Positions 27,134 through 37,757 of a stretch of DNA of 64,000 bases are shown here, in pieces. Under the pieces are notes generated by a model. The model saw only the letters and a list, made by a program, of their open reading frames with translations. It did no database searches and was not told where the DNA came from. Source of the stretch: Kordiimonas aquimaris (GTDB lineage: Bacteria; Pseudomonadota; Alphaproteobacteria; Sphingomonadales; Kordiimonadaceae); the NCBI RefSeq assembly GCF_025574485.1, contig NZ_JAOBPO010000003.1, positions 535,867-599,866 on the forward strand. The letters run 5' to 3'. A program made the position numbers and the translations under genes. How positions within the stretch are numbered: the first letter of the stretch is position 1; each line of letters opens with the position of its first letter.

Positions 27134-27850
27134 TTAGGACTCATCATCTTCAGGCGTAGAATTCAGTACTTTTCGTCCTGTAAACATTCCCGAAACAATA
27201 CCACCACCATGTTTGTTTTCTGTCCATACAACTGCAGCAATGTGCAAAACAATTAGCGAAATAATAATATAGAAATTCTGAACATGCACATCGAGGAAAT
27301 CACGGCGGAATGAACGCATTTCATCGTATGCAGCAGGATCAACAAGGCTACGGTCATACGGCAAAATAGCCGATGGATCTACACCGGGGGCGGCTATCCA
27401 TTCGGCAATCATTGCACCAAACGGCGGATAGTAAATATCTGTGCCAGCCAATACCAAACCCGTTACTGCTTGTGTGGTCATTGCAATCAAAAGTGCCGTT
27501 ACGGCCAATCGACCAAGCGGATTATGACCACGGTACGCCGTTTTCTCGCCAGACATATAGGCCTTGAGTTGTGCCATGTAGCCTTTTCCAAACGGCAGTA
27601 TGGCTCGCCAACGGGCAAATGGGCCACCTATAAATGCCCACACCAAACGCCACGCCAGATTAATCGCAAAAACATAGCCCGCATACACATGCACAGTTTT
27701 CAGAATGATTTTACCATCATTAGGAATACCCATTTTACCAGCGTTCAACAGTGCTACACCGCATGCAATCAGCACCAGTACTGCCAGAACGTTAATCCAA
27801 TGAAAAATGCGGGTTGTTCGGTCCCAAACTTTATATTCTGTCAATGCCAT
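27134..27850 (-). CDS. Cytochrome b561-type membrane protein
   Basis: 238 residues from the ATG at 27850 (GGAGGGCGCGC upstream). Four to five transmembrane helices carry the usual histidine pattern: WDRTTRIFHWINV (residue ~17), LKTVHVYAGYVF, and VHVQNFYIIISLIVLHIAAV. These bind two b hemes for transmembrane electron transfer. The RGHNPLGRLAVTALL segment is typical of the Ni-Fe-hydrogenase-type/b561 family. No partner cytochrome is adjacent; the small exported protein at 27953 lies upstream on the same strand. Confidence 0.85.
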   Translation of the reverse strand: MALTEYKVWDRTTRIFHWINVLAVLVLIACGVALLNAGKMGIPNDGKIILKTVHVYAGYVFAINLAWRLVWAFIGGPFARWRAILPFGKGYMAQLKAYMSGEKTAYRGHNPLGRLAVTALLIAMTTQAVTGLVLAGTDIYYPPFGAMIAEWIAAPGVDPSAILPYDRSLVDPAAYDEMRSFRRDFLDVHVQNFYIIISLIVLHIAAVVWTENKHGGGIVSGMFTGRKVLNSTPEDDES

Positions 27851-27952
27851 GCGCGCCCTCCCCATGCATAAAACATATCAAACAATAAGCTGCGCACACA
27901 AATCTGGCAACAGGCGGTTAGTTTATGGCTAAGGGAGAACTACAATGAAGCA

Positions 27953-28195
27953 CTACAGTGCGGTTGTGACTGTGCAGTCTTTGCACTCATAACCTGACAG
28001 CGCCAAATGGTCACAGGCGACCTTTCGACTATCAGAGCTTACAGCATGAACTTTGCCGTCTTCCTGCATGAAATCAGACACCGTCTGTTCAATCAAATCC
28101 TTACCGACATGATCGCCGGTTGACGTCATTTGGCCCATCAATGCAAAGGTGCCGATAAGCGCAATTGATAAGCATATATAAGTCAATGATTTCAT
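27953..28195 (-). CDS. Small exported protein, unknown
   Basis: 80 residues. A hydrophobic N-terminal segment (residues 4-20) could be a signal peptide or anchor. Three Cys lie near the C-terminus (VACDHLALSGYECKDC), spaced like a small metal or disulfide site. No family was recognised. It lies about 100 bases upstream of the cytochrome b561 gene on the same strand, so the Cys-rich end might relate to electron transfer; this is a guess. Confidence 0.5.
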   Translation of the reverse strand: MKSLTYICLSIALIGTFALMGQMTSTGDHVGKDLIEQTVSDFMQEDGKVHAVSSDSRKVACDHLALSGYECKDCTVTTAL

Positions 28196-28318
28196 GAGGT
28201 TGGCGCGTTCCTAGCTGTCACTAAATAGCAGTGTTTTTTTTATAAGAACAGCATCGTGCATTGGCAGAACAACTACAAGTAACGTTGGTGTGAAAATCCT
28301 GCCAGCAATTAGCAAATA

Positions 28319-28816
28319 CTATGCTTTGTCAGGATTAGCGTTAATCATGTTCCCGATTGGATCAAAAGCTTGCTTGAAATGAAACGCCAGCGGTGACGCC
28401 CCCTCTTCACGCAAGATATGCAGGCGGTCAATCGCTTCTTCAAGTGATGGCACGTGCCCAGCAGGTACCCACCACAACACAAAATGATTTTCCTGCGGCA
28501 TATGAAACCACTCTTTACGCCGCGCCATAATCTGTGCGTGTGCAGTTTTATATGTATAGCTAAACAGGCTTTGCACGTCCCGCCATACCGACATATTCAC
28601 AATAGTACCGTCGCCGTACGGATCAAAATCAAGGGCCGCGCCCTCATCATCCTGCAAGCGCCAAACAAACCCATCTGATGCATCAGCAAGCGCATTGATC
28701 TCATCCAGTGCATTAACAAAGCCAGCAACACTGGGATCATCCCGCGAAGTAAGAAACGAGGCAACATTTAACTGCGCCAATTGGTATCCATGCGTATGAT
28801 TATTGTTTTCTGACAT
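28319..28816 (-). CDS. DUF3291-family protein
   Basis: 165 residues. It carries the DUF3291 layout: YQLAQLNVA at the start, GFVWRLQDDEG, the NMSVWRDVQSLFSYTY segment and NHFVLWWVPAGHVPS. The fold belongs to the dimeric alpha+beta barrel group of ABM-type proteins. The function is unknown. It is last in a minus-strand run of small genes (28319-30021) that includes two ABM-like proteins. Confidence 0.82.
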   Translation of the reverse strand: MSENNNHTHGYQLAQLNVASFLTSRDDPSVAGFVNALDEINALADASDGFVWRLQDDEGAALDFDPYGDGTIVNMSVWRDVQSLFSYTYKTAHAQIMARRKEWFHMPQENHFVLWWVPAGHVPSLEEAIDRLHILREEGASPLAFHFKQAFDPIGNMINANPDKA

Positions 28817-28850
28817 TATTACCTGAACTCACTTTGTTACTGAATTACCG

Positions 28851-29243
28851 TTACATTGGCTTGTATTTCGGCGGCATTTTCTTAGCTGGCTTCTTCTTTT
28901 TCGGTGGCTCTGTGTCAATGAAATCAAGCGCAAGCGTAATCCATTCCATGAGCTGATCATCAGTTTTAAAGCCATCCGGCTCAATCAATAATATGGATTT
29001 CATCACCCGGCCCGTGAAATCACACAACCGCGCATGAGTGTTATCATCTGCAGCCTTTGCGGCACGTGTTTCGCCGCAGCGCACCATCAACTCACTGCCT
29101 TGGTTCTGGCCTGATGCACCCACGGTCATGTGGCCGTTCACCATAAAACACAGACCGCCAAACATTTTGCGTTCTTCAACGCTACGATCCAATGCCAAAA
29201 ATGCCATCCGAATACGTGCTGCAATGTCAGGATCAAATGCCAT
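28851..29243 (-). CDS. TfoX N-terminal-domain protein
   Basis: 130 residues. Matches the TfoX/Sxy N-terminal domain: ERKMFGGLCFMVNGHM near residue 25 and SELMVRCG. The C-terminus is a Lys/Pro-rich tail (KKKKPAKKMPPKYKP) that could bind nucleic acid. The full TfoX C-terminal domain is absent, so a role in competence should not be assumed. It is 8 bases downstream of the ABM-like gene at 29252. Confidence 0.85.
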   Translation of the reverse strand: MAFDPDIAARIRMAFLALDRSVEERKMFGGLCFMVNGHMTVGASGQNQGSELMVRCGETRAAKAADDNTHARLCDFTGRVMKSILLIEPDGFKTDDQLMEWITLALDFIDTEPPKKKKPAKKMPPKYKPM

Positions 29244-29251
29244 ACGTTGCC

Positions 29252-29611
29252 TTAACGATAAAACCCAGTCAGCGGCGCCATAATCGTAGCACCTGCTTTT
29301 TTCAGCATACTGGCAAGCTGTTCGTCAGGTGTGCCAAGCACCAACATGCTTTCAATTGTGCCAATCTTTGCCATTTTTTCACGTTGTTCAGGGCTCATTG
29401 CCTGCGAATGGGTAATGATAGCAGCAGAATCGCTGTAGCGCTCCAGCACGCAAACCATGGTTTGGTCATCGTCCAGAAACCATTCATACACTAGCGTGCC
29501 AGGCTCCGTGCTTTCAACATGGCTGGTCAGCTTATCAAGAATGCCTCTGCTTTTTTCAGTTAACGGCTCGGCTAGCTTCAGTTTAACAATAATGGAAATT
29601 TCTGTGCTCAT
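29252..29611 (-). CDS. ABM-like (antibiotic biosynthesis monooxygenase-fold) protein
   Basis: 119 residues from the ATG at 29611, six codons inside the longest frame. It has the ABM pattern: an initial beta strand (TEISIIVKLKL), a helix with LDKLTSHVESTEPGTLVYEWF and a later LERYSDSAAIITHSQ. Such proteins range from heme-degrading or quinol monooxygenases to non-enzymatic dimers. It shares a likely transcription unit with the TfoX-like gene downstream. Confidence 0.7.
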   Translation of the reverse strand: MSTEISIIVKLKLAEPLTEKSRGILDKLTSHVESTEPGTLVYEWFLDDDQTMVCVLERYSDSAAIITHSQAMSPEQREKMAKIGTIESMLVLGTPDEQLASMLKKAGATIMAPLTGFYR

Positions 29612-29715
29612 GTGATGACCCTTCGTCATTAATACTGTTCATGCAATGAAAGAACTAGGGCGATCCTCAACCCCGCACAACCTTCATTCAATTAAAGCAC
29701 CGTTACACAAACAAC

Positions 29716-30021
29716 CTATCCCATTTTAACTTCATCAGCTGCGAAAACCTTCATGTCCGGCGGCCCTGCCGCCAGCGTTGTGAGCGCACTTGCAAATGCC
29801 TGGCTTTCCGGCACACCAAAATGCGTTTTCAACGCCGCAATGTCAGCCCAGTATTCTACAAACACAAGCTTGGCCGGGTTTTCACAGTCCACATGCACGT
29901 TGTGGGCAATACATCCCGGCTCAGCGCGGGACCGTGCGCAGTGTTCCAAACTCATGCCCAGCATTTCATCGTGTGTATCGGGCGTAGTGATCACAGAACC
30001 AACGACAATAACCATGGACAT
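29716..30021 (-). CDS. Putative quinol monooxygenase (ABM family)
   Basis: 101 residues, the usual YgiN-like length. The pattern MVIVVGSVITTPD, SLEHCARSRAEPGCIAHNVH, FVEYWADIAALKTHFGVPE is characteristic of ABM monooxygenases. No cofactor site is expected, since the family oxidises quinol-like substrates without metal or flavin. It is the first gene of the 28.3-30.0 kb minus-strand run. Confidence 0.85.
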   Translation of the reverse strand: MSMVIVVGSVITTPDTHDEMLGMSLEHCARSRAEPGCIAHNVHVDCENPAKLVFVEYWADIAALKTHFGVPESQAFASALTTLAAGPPDMKVFAADEVKMG

Positions 30022-30240
30022 AGTGTATTCCTTTTTTGCTGCTTTATGGGCTGCATATCAGCGCGCCATATCGTTCATGTCATCACTTTAGCCAGATACA
30101 CATGCACCCGCAACCAAGCGGTCTGTTTTGGCAGATTTAAGGTAAGCTTAATGCACCTTAAGCGTTGTTTCTTCCTATGTTCCCTCTCGTGGTTGCTGCC
30201 TTGCAGTACCCTCCCGTGGCAATAAAGGAGCTTGGCTACA

Positions 30241-31173
30241 TTGCGTATCACCATAATTCTAACTATTGCCGCCGTACTTTATATACCCGCAGTCACAGCG
30301 CAGGTCTCCACCGGCGCTGTGACACCCACCATTCCTGAAGTTTTTGTTGATGAACCCTTTCGCGGTACGGAAGGTTTAACATTCAATAATGAAGGCCGCC
30401 TGTTTGTTTCAGGCAACCGTGCAGTATGGGAAATCATGCTTGATGGCACGGTGCGCAAGCTCACCGACCTTGATAGCAATCTGGGGCTGGTAGCCTTCGG
30501 TGAACGGGACATTCTGGCCGCAGACTTTGGCCCCACCAATGCCTTTCGCCATCAACGCAACAACGATGGTGTTGTGTGGCGCATCACACCCGAAGGCGAC
30601 AAAACACCCTACATCACCGGCCTTGGCGATCCCAACGCACTTGTAGTGCGGGATGATGGTTCTGTGCTGGTGTCAGACGATGCCACCAACGAGATTTTTG
30701 TTTTTGACGAGGAAAACGGCCTGCGGCTTTTCACCACCGCCGTCAATCACCCCAATGGCATCGTGCTATCACACGACCGCAAAACCCTTTATGTCGCACA
30801 AATATTCAAAAGCATTCGCCCTGTTATCCGCGATGACAGCCTGTGGGCCATTGCACTGGGGGAAGACGGCAATCCGCTACGTGTTGCGCCGAAACGTGTG
30901 GCACGCACAGGCCCTATGGCCGCAAATGACGGATTGGCGATAGACCGCGAAGGCCGCATATACATTGCAGCCAACGGCGCTGCAGGCGAAGTGTGGCGCT
31001 ATGACCCTGAAACAGAGCAAGTATCACGCATTGCAGCCAACATGCCGGGTGCGGCGAGCCTCGCGTTTGGCCGCGGGGAGTTTGGTGAAAACACGCTGTA
31101 TGTAACAACCACCTTCTCAGGTGATAGAGGCGGAAAAATTTATCGCATTGAGATGGATACAAAGACTAATTAG
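30241..31173 (+). CDS. Exported SMP-30/gluconolactonase-like beta-propeller
   Basis: 310 residues from the TTG at 30241, ten bases after AAAGGAG; a TTG at 30232 is too close to that site. The signal peptide ends AVTAQ. The body is a six-bladed propeller: EGLTFNNEGRLFVSG, LADFGPTNAFR-like strands, VSDDATNEIFVF, NHPNGIVLSHDRKTLYVA, and NDGLAIDREGRIYIA. The metal-binding Glu, Asn and Asp of SMP-30 lactonases are plausible in these segments (E near residue 43, N of NHPNG, D of NDGLA). The substrate is unknown; lactones or aldonates are possible. Confidence 0.82.
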   Translation: MRITIILTIAAVLYIPAVTAQVSTGAVTPTIPEVFVDEPFRGTEGLTFNNEGRLFVSGNRAVWEIMLDGTVRKLTDLDSNLGLVAFGERDILAADFGPTNAFRHQRNNDGVVWRITPEGDKTPYITGLGDPNALVVRDDGSVLVSDDATNEIFVFDEENGLRLFTTAVNHPNGIVLSHDRKTLYVAQIFKSIRPVIRDDSLWAIALGEDGNPLRVAPKRVARTGPMAANDGLAIDREGRIYIAANGAAGEVWRYDPETEQVSRIAANMPGAASLAFGRGEFGENTLYVTTTFSGDRGGKIYRIEMDTKTN

Positions 31174-31221
31174 TTTTAAACAATATAATCACCCAACTTA
31201 ATCTAAGTTAAGTGTATATTT

Positions 31222-32673
31222 TCATTCATTTTTTATTGCATTAGAGGTGAATTTTTCAATAACCTCTTGAGATGGCGGTTTGTCTCCATGCCTACCGTCC
31301 AAAGTTTCAGATGCATTTTTTGTAATGGTAGTGATAGTGCTTTCTATTAGTTGGGACATTAAAGCGGTATCTTCCTTACCTAACTCTTCTATCTGTTGCT
31401 TAAAGCCTTGATAAGACTCGGCCAAAGCTTCCTTATGCGCATACTCTTGTTGAAGCCTTTGACTTTCACTACGGCGTGTAGAAGCAAATATAGCCAACCA
31501 GATTAAAGGCACCAATAGAGGGAGCTTTAAGACTAAATTACTCCCAAGTTCAGCGAGGACATTCAAATCCATGAATTCAATGTAAAACCATCCAACTGAC
31601 TTAACGGCAAAAAATAACGCTATAATAAAAATGCCCGCGATAGCTCCGTAGAATATTCTTGAATAATTTTTTATTGGATCATCAAAAGAGATTTTAAGAT
31701 CGTTATATGCTTTAGCTAAGCCTGCACTAGTAGCACCAGGCAGAAGGCTTTCAATTCTATCCTTTAGAGCGGCGTATTGAAGTTTTTGCTCTTCATCAAA
31801 CTCTGTTAATTCTTCTCTTCTCTGATATATTTCTTGTTTAAGGCCACCCTCGCGCTCACCATCATCATTAGTTTTACCATATACATCAGTATAAAAGCGC
31901 TCCAATCTCTCCAATTTCGAAATTGTGTTCTGCAGAAGATCAGATACTTCCTCACTATTTGACAATGCAGACTCTCTTGAACTATCAATTTGCGCAACAA
32001 TTGAGGTTTCAGAATCATCGTCATTACCATTTAATTTCTCATGGTAATTTTCGAAATCAGAGTGCCAAGACTCAATATTTTTTGCCAGAATAGACATGCG
32101 TGTTTTAAGTCCTTGTACACTCTCTGTATCTTCAAAATACTCGTTGCCAAGTTTTTCTATTTTTTCTACTAAGTTCTCAATCCCATTAGTCATTTCAATA
32201 GATTTTTTCTTTTGAATCGCAATCTCATCCGTTAAATTTTTTGACGTTGTTTTGGTATTTTCTAACGAGCGTTTTATTGCTTTTGTATATTCACGAATAG
32301 CTGCTTGCATCGACCTGGAGCTTTTACCTGTGGCCATTGCATAAGCACTTATAGCGCCATGAATTTGATCGAGATTAGTATTGGCATTCTGGACATGTCC
32401 AATTGTATTATTAGACTTGTATGAATTTAGCTGACCCATACAATCAGCGGCTCTACTGTTAACTGAATTCCAAACGTTAATGGGCACCAATTCAGGGTCT
32501 ATTCCTTTTATTATGCCATCAAGGTAAGTTGCCACTTTGCAAAAACGTGCATATTCCAATGTATCAGTTGAGCTAGCATCTTTATGAACGCTTTGTTGGT
32601 TGCAAAACTCTAATATATTTTTCCATTGACTCTGAAATGCATGATTATCAAATTCATTAATCCAACGACTCAT
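31222..32673 (-). CDS. Orphan coiled-coil protein with two central membrane helices
   Basis: 483 residues from the ATG at 32673, with GGGAG just upstream. It has four parts. The N-terminal ~110 residues are globular (SRWINEFDNHAFQSQWKNIL). A long coiled coil follows (~115-325), ending in LLPGATSAGLAKAY. Two transmembrane helices lie at ~341-358 and ~379-397. A short C-terminal coiled coil finishes the protein (~400-470). There is no signal peptide, so both ends probably face the cytoplasm. Base composition is clearly more AT-rich than the purine or gyrase-family genes nearby. It is alone, with no recognisable partner. A structural or stress/defence role is conceivable but unproven. Confidence 0.75.
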   Translation of the reverse strand: MSRWINEFDNHAFQSQWKNILEFCNQQSVHKDASSTDTLEYARFCKVATYLDGIIKGIDPELVPINVWNSVNSRAADCMGQLNSYKSNNTIGHVQNANTNLDQIHGAISAYAMATGKSSRSMQAAIREYTKAIKRSLENTKTTSKNLTDEIAIQKKKSIEMTNGIENLVEKIEKLGNEYFEDTESVQGLKTRMSILAKNIESWHSDFENYHEKLNGNDDDSETSIVAQIDSSRESALSNSEEVSDLLQNTISKLERLERFYTDVYGKTNDDGEREGGLKQEIYQRREELTEFDEEQKLQYAALKDRIESLLPGATSAGLAKAYNDLKISFDDPIKNYSRIFYGAIAGIFIIALFFAVKSVGWFYIEFMDLNVLAELGSNLVLKLPLLVPLIWLAIFASTRRSESQRLQQEYAHKEALAESYQGFKQQIEELGKEDTALMSQLIESTITTITKNASETLDGRHGDKPPSQEVIEKFTSNAIKNE

Positions 32674-32721
32674 AACCTCTCCCACCTCGCTAAAAAACGA
32701 GCGTTTATGCTTCTGCGGATA

Positions 32722-32757
32722 ATAGTTAGTTATTGTATCTTTCGCAACTACTCTGCT
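32722..32757 (-). pseudogene. Degenerate copy of the thiC 3' end (stop codon and flank)
   Basis: This segment matches 35757-35792, the end of the intact thiC. A 12-base identity (TAGTTATTGTAT), a four-base spacer, an 11-base identity (CGCAACTACTC) and scattered further matches fall in the same order, about 27 of 32 aligned bases. The shared part includes the thiC stop codon and its downstream flank. Upstream of the stop the resemblance to ThiC fades quickly. Confidence 0.7.
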
Positions 32758-32898
32758 GTAAAGGCCTTTACCCTACCCGAAAATGTAGACTTGAACCGCA
32801 TTTTAAGTACTATTACCGTGTACTCTTGCGTGTTCCAATCGTATCCAATTTCATGTTATGCACGGCGGCACCTGACCTTTACGAAAGCACCCCCATTC

Positions 32899-33171
32899 AT
32901 GCCAGAAATCGTTGAACTAGTCGGTTATTCCGCCGCTTTCCTGACCAGCCTTGCGTTTTTACCGCAAGCAATAATGGTATGACGCAATGACGATACGTGA
33001 TCTATTTCGCTGGGTATGTATACGCTGTTTGTGATTGGTGTGGCGCTGTGGGCGATATACGGGTTTATGCTGAGCCAAGGCCCACTTATTGCCTCGAATG
33101 TTTTCACGCTTGCTCTTTCCAGTTCTATTCTCTTTAAAAAGATTATGCACGTCCGTGTGGGCCAAGATTGA
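32899..33171 (+). pseudogene. SemiSWEET-type transporter broken by two in-frame TGA codons
   Basis: Read through, this 90-codon frame is a complete SemiSWEET: ELVGYSAAFLTSLAFLPQAI at the start, SISLGMYTLFVIGVALWAIYG in the middle, and a third helix to the end at 33171. Two TGA codons interrupt it, at 32980 (where homologues have Trp after QAIxV) and at 32998 (where they usually have Arg or Lys before SISLGMY). There is no frameshift, so the damage is two point mutations. Recoding is unlikely, because TGA ends other genes in the window (for example the motif-complete SemiSWEET frame itself ends in TGA). Confidence 0.85.
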
Positions 33172-33289
33172 ACATTCAGTATTATGGTCAGCTGTTCAGG
33201 TACATCTGAAATACACAATAGACAAGCAACAATATTTTAAATACCGTATAAGGAACGCTATCCACTTTAGGCATGTAGAAAGGTGCATT

Positions 33290-33808
33290 ATGCGACGCCG
33301 TACAAACTCCGTTTATAGAATTCCATTAACGTTGTGCTTCGCATTTTTTGTGTACGCTTGTTCTGAAAACAGCAACCCAGAGGAGAGCGATCCTTCTGAA
33401 AGCAGCAATATCGAGAATAACGGTAGTGAAATACAAGAACAGCACGACACTGAAAATGCCTCGTATCCTGAAGAACCTGATTGGGAAATAAAATTAGATT
33501 TACTTGAACACGAAAACGGTCCGTTATCGAAAGCAGTTATCCTAAAAGTGAATGACGTCGACGGCACCCCTTTAGAACTATATGAAACAAGTGTCGTGGT
33601 TGTGGCGCCAAGAATTAAGGAATTCGAAACCACTAAATTGACGCTTAATCAACTCGAAGCCGGATATTATGCTGGTATACTTGAGGTCCCAGTTTCTGGA
33701 GATTACCATTTTGTCATCACGCTTTCAAAATTTCGAGAGTCCGGCGTATTAGATATGGTTAATGCTCAGTATAAACTCGCAGTTTTGGAGAACACTGGCA
33801 TAAAATAG
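33290..33808 (+). CDS. Lipoprotein with a FixH/YtkA-like C-terminal domain
   Basis: 172 residues from the ATG at 33290 (AAAGG nine bases upstream); the open frame extends 67 codons further but overlaps the SemiSWEET pseudogene. The lipobox FVYAC gives lipidated Cys24. An acidic Ser/Asn/Glu-rich linker (~25-62) leads to a beta-sandwich-like domain (~65-165) whose strands resemble FixH/YtkA proteins (VLKVNDVDGTPL and LEAGYYAGILEVPVSGDYHF); this match is weak. The last codons and stop lie inside a relict of thiC sequence (33794-33862), so the present C-terminus may be a junction product. Confidence 0.6.
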   Translation: MRRRTNSVYRIPLTLCFAFFVYACSENSNPEESDPSESSNIENNGSEIQEQHDTENASYPEEPDWEIKLDLLEHENGPLSKAVILKVNDVDGTPLELYETSVVVVAPRIKEFETTKLTLNQLEAGYYAGILEVPVSGDYHFVITLSKFRESGVLDMVNAQYKLAVLENTGIK

Positions 33809-33862
33809 CTCTGAGCCGCGTTTTTTTGAACTCTTAACTTGTGCACTTGAAGCCGGTTTCGA
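33794..33862 (-). pseudogene. Degenerate copy of thiC codons near its 3' end
   Basis: The segment 33805-33862 aligns with 35829-35886 inside thiC at about 44 of 57 bases with one gap, and the similarity extends a little further left through CTGGCA. Read on the minus strand it gives E-T-G-F-K-C-T-S-stop-E-F-K-K, a one-base insertion in the A-run, then R-G-S-E-L. The intact gene reads [18 protein letters not shown]. Several differences are synonymous, which suggests it diverged as a working gene before it decayed. Confidence 0.75.
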
Positions 33863-33986
33863 CACTTGATTCTTCACTCACGTTCAGCATGACGCCGCTT
33901 CTCTTCTTCCTCAGAGCGTATTATCTGCTATGCATTTTTTACACGTTTCATATACGCTTTGCTGAAGATATGGCTGCTAACTTCTA

Positions 33987-35705
33987 TTATCGTATAATAT
34001 CAGCATTACCTGCCTGCAACCGATCAAACCAATCGTCAACGCAAAGTACTGACTCTTGCCGAGCACAAACCCTATCTAGGGCAACAACAACTGCACCAGG
34101 CCACGCTAAAAAAGCCTGAGCATATAATTGAAGCGCTTTTCGATAATCACCTTTTTGTTCTTCTATGCTGCCAAAGCCCATAATAGCTGCTGACTCGTAA
34201 TATGGCTGGTCAGCTTCACGCGATAAGGCTTGAAGTTCTTCGAAGATAGATTGTGCTACACTGAACTCTTTATTTTTCAATGCTGCATAGCCTTTGTCCG
34301 TTACATCCGCCAATTGATCAGCCGTAATTTCATCAGGTCCCTTAGGGCATTCATCCAAATAGAAATTTTCATGCTGCCTTTTAATAAAGTCCAGCTCTAA
34401 CCACATATCCTGAACACATACTTGTTTGTCATCGATATCCTGATTTCGATAAAATGTTCGGATCATTGTCAAAATTTCAGTAAACTCTGAAATATTATAT
34501 TCGCCATATCTTGATATCCATTCTTCACCTCCAGCAGCACGCTTAACTCCAGAACGTATAAATTCCGTAAAAATGCCCTGAGCACTTTCAAGTAAATCCT
34601 GACGTTTATTTTGCCAAGCTATTTCAGGCACATCTCTTTTATGATTATTCAAAACATCGGAAAATAAACTAATTATTCGCGAGATATAATCCTTGTCTGA
34701 TAATGGCTTTGCACGTGCATTCAAAAGCACAGTTCGACGCCCGTCACCAATAAGCTTCGAGCGAAAACTGAAATCAAACAGATCCTCTTTATATTTCTTG
34801 ATTAAAGTAGAATAAGCTTGAACCATCACGTCCATCGATGCCCACTCTTCAATCCCTACTAGCGATCGTCGATACAGGTCGTAAGCATCCTCATGATTAT
34901 ATCGTATGCGGCTAACGTCCGCCAATTCTTGAAATATTGCATATACAAACCGCTGACAGCCTAATGCCTCTAGTTGTTCGCCAGCATATAACCATAAATC
35001 CAAAATTTTCCTCTCGTCGTCATCAAACGGGAGTTTCAGGGTATTCGCTTCTATAGTAGTCGCATACTTTACTTTCCCGGGTCGTTGTATCGCTCCAGAA
35101 ATGCTCGTAATCTGCTGCGTCCAACTAAGCTTGGCGAGCTCATAAGCAGACCATGCCTGCCAAAAAGGCGACTTCTGGTTTTTATGAAAATCTTTTATGA
35201 GTTGCTCAGTATTCTTGGTATTGGAAGCATTATTTTCAAAAGTGCTATAAATGGCCCATAAATAAGCTAGATTGTTTGCAGTTGTATTTGCCAACACTTC
35301 TAATGCCATACGAGACTCAGTCTCCAAATCATAATCTAGACTCGCATACACGCCGAGAGCAAAAGCTAACTCACTACGCACCTTAGGCGTTTGATTAGCG
35401 GCAAGCTGCTCAAAGTAAAAACTTTTTACAGATTCATAGTTTTGCACTTCAATATCAGACAAAACATCTGAAAGATTACTTAACTTCTGGCTATATAAGT
35501 GTGCGAAAGCAGCCTTGGAGGAAAACTCTTCCATCAGAGTGCGGCTGTTACCAGATGGGTATTGTATAACGCCTCCGTCAGCGACATATAGCTTAATGGA
35601 TTCAATCTGTGATGAGCTCCAAAGGTTTGATGTACATTGATCATCTGCAACAACAAAATCTGTTGCAATCATAAAAGTAATTATAAAATAATAAATTATC
35701 CGCAT
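33987..35705 (-). CDS. Large exported TPR-containing protein of unknown function
   Basis: 572 residues; GGGGGGAAGGT directly precedes the ATG. Residues 1-20 form a signal peptide (IITFMIATDFVVADD). The mature protein is almost entirely helical. The clearest TPR pair is at ~470-545 (GYAALKNKEFSVAQSIFEEL and GDYRKALQLYAQAFLAWPG); earlier helices look like diverged repeats. There are several Cys (C23, and pairs near 445-475 and 548-558). No catalytic motif was found. It lies between a decayed thiC tail and the intact thiC, is AT-rich, and begins just beyond thiC's terminator. Confidence 0.68.
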   Translation of the reverse strand: MRIIYYFIITFMIATDFVVADDQCTSNLWSSSQIESIKLYVADGGVIQYPSGNSRTLMEEFSSKAAFAHLYSQKLSNLSDVLSDIEVQNYESVKSFYFEQLAANQTPKVRSELAFALGVYASLDYDLETESRMALEVLANTTANNLAYLWAIYSTFENNASNTKNTEQLIKDFHKNQKSPFWQAWSAYELAKLSWTQQITSISGAIQRPGKVKYATTIEANTLKLPFDDDERKILDLWLYAGEQLEALGCQRFVYAIFQELADVSRIRYNHEDAYDLYRRSLVGIEEWASMDVMVQAYSTLIKKYKEDLFDFSFRSKLIGDGRRTVLLNARAKPLSDKDYISRIISLFSDVLNNHKRDVPEIAWQNKRQDLLESAQGIFTEFIRSGVKRAAGGEEWISRYGEYNISEFTEILTMIRTFYRNQDIDDKQVCVQDMWLELDFIKRQHENFYLDECPKGPDEITADQLADVTDKGYAALKNKEFSVAQSIFEELQALSREADQPYYESAAIMGFGSIEEQKGDYRKALQLYAQAFLAWPGAVVVALDRVCARQESVLCVDDWFDRLQAGNADIIR

Positions 35706-35723
35706 ACCTTCCCCCCCAACAAA

Positions 35724-35751
35724 AAAGCTGAGGCATATATGCCTCAGCTTT
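35724..35751. terminator. Perfect-palindrome terminator after thiC
   Basis: A 28-base palindrome with AAAGCTGAGG and CCTCAGCTTT arms, followed by a T-run on the minus strand. It terminates thiC and isolates it from the gene starting at 35705. Confidence 0.92.
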
Positions 35752-35781
35752 CAGGTTAGCTAGTTATTGTATTATGCGCAA

Positions 35782-37757
<1,976 letters not shown>

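Noticed and set aside
32751-32855. Minus-strand 35-codon frame ending at the thiC-like stop (contains VLKMRFKSTFSG)
   Set aside because: No start codon with a ribosome site and no family match; more likely chance reading through relict sequence.
33089-33289. 67-codon upstream extension of the lipoprotein gene
   Set aside because: It overlaps the SemiSWEET frame, and the signal peptide begins at 33290.
33841-34119. 92-codon plus-strand frame
   Set aside because: It overlaps the real minus-strand gene at 33987 and its composition is not protein-like.
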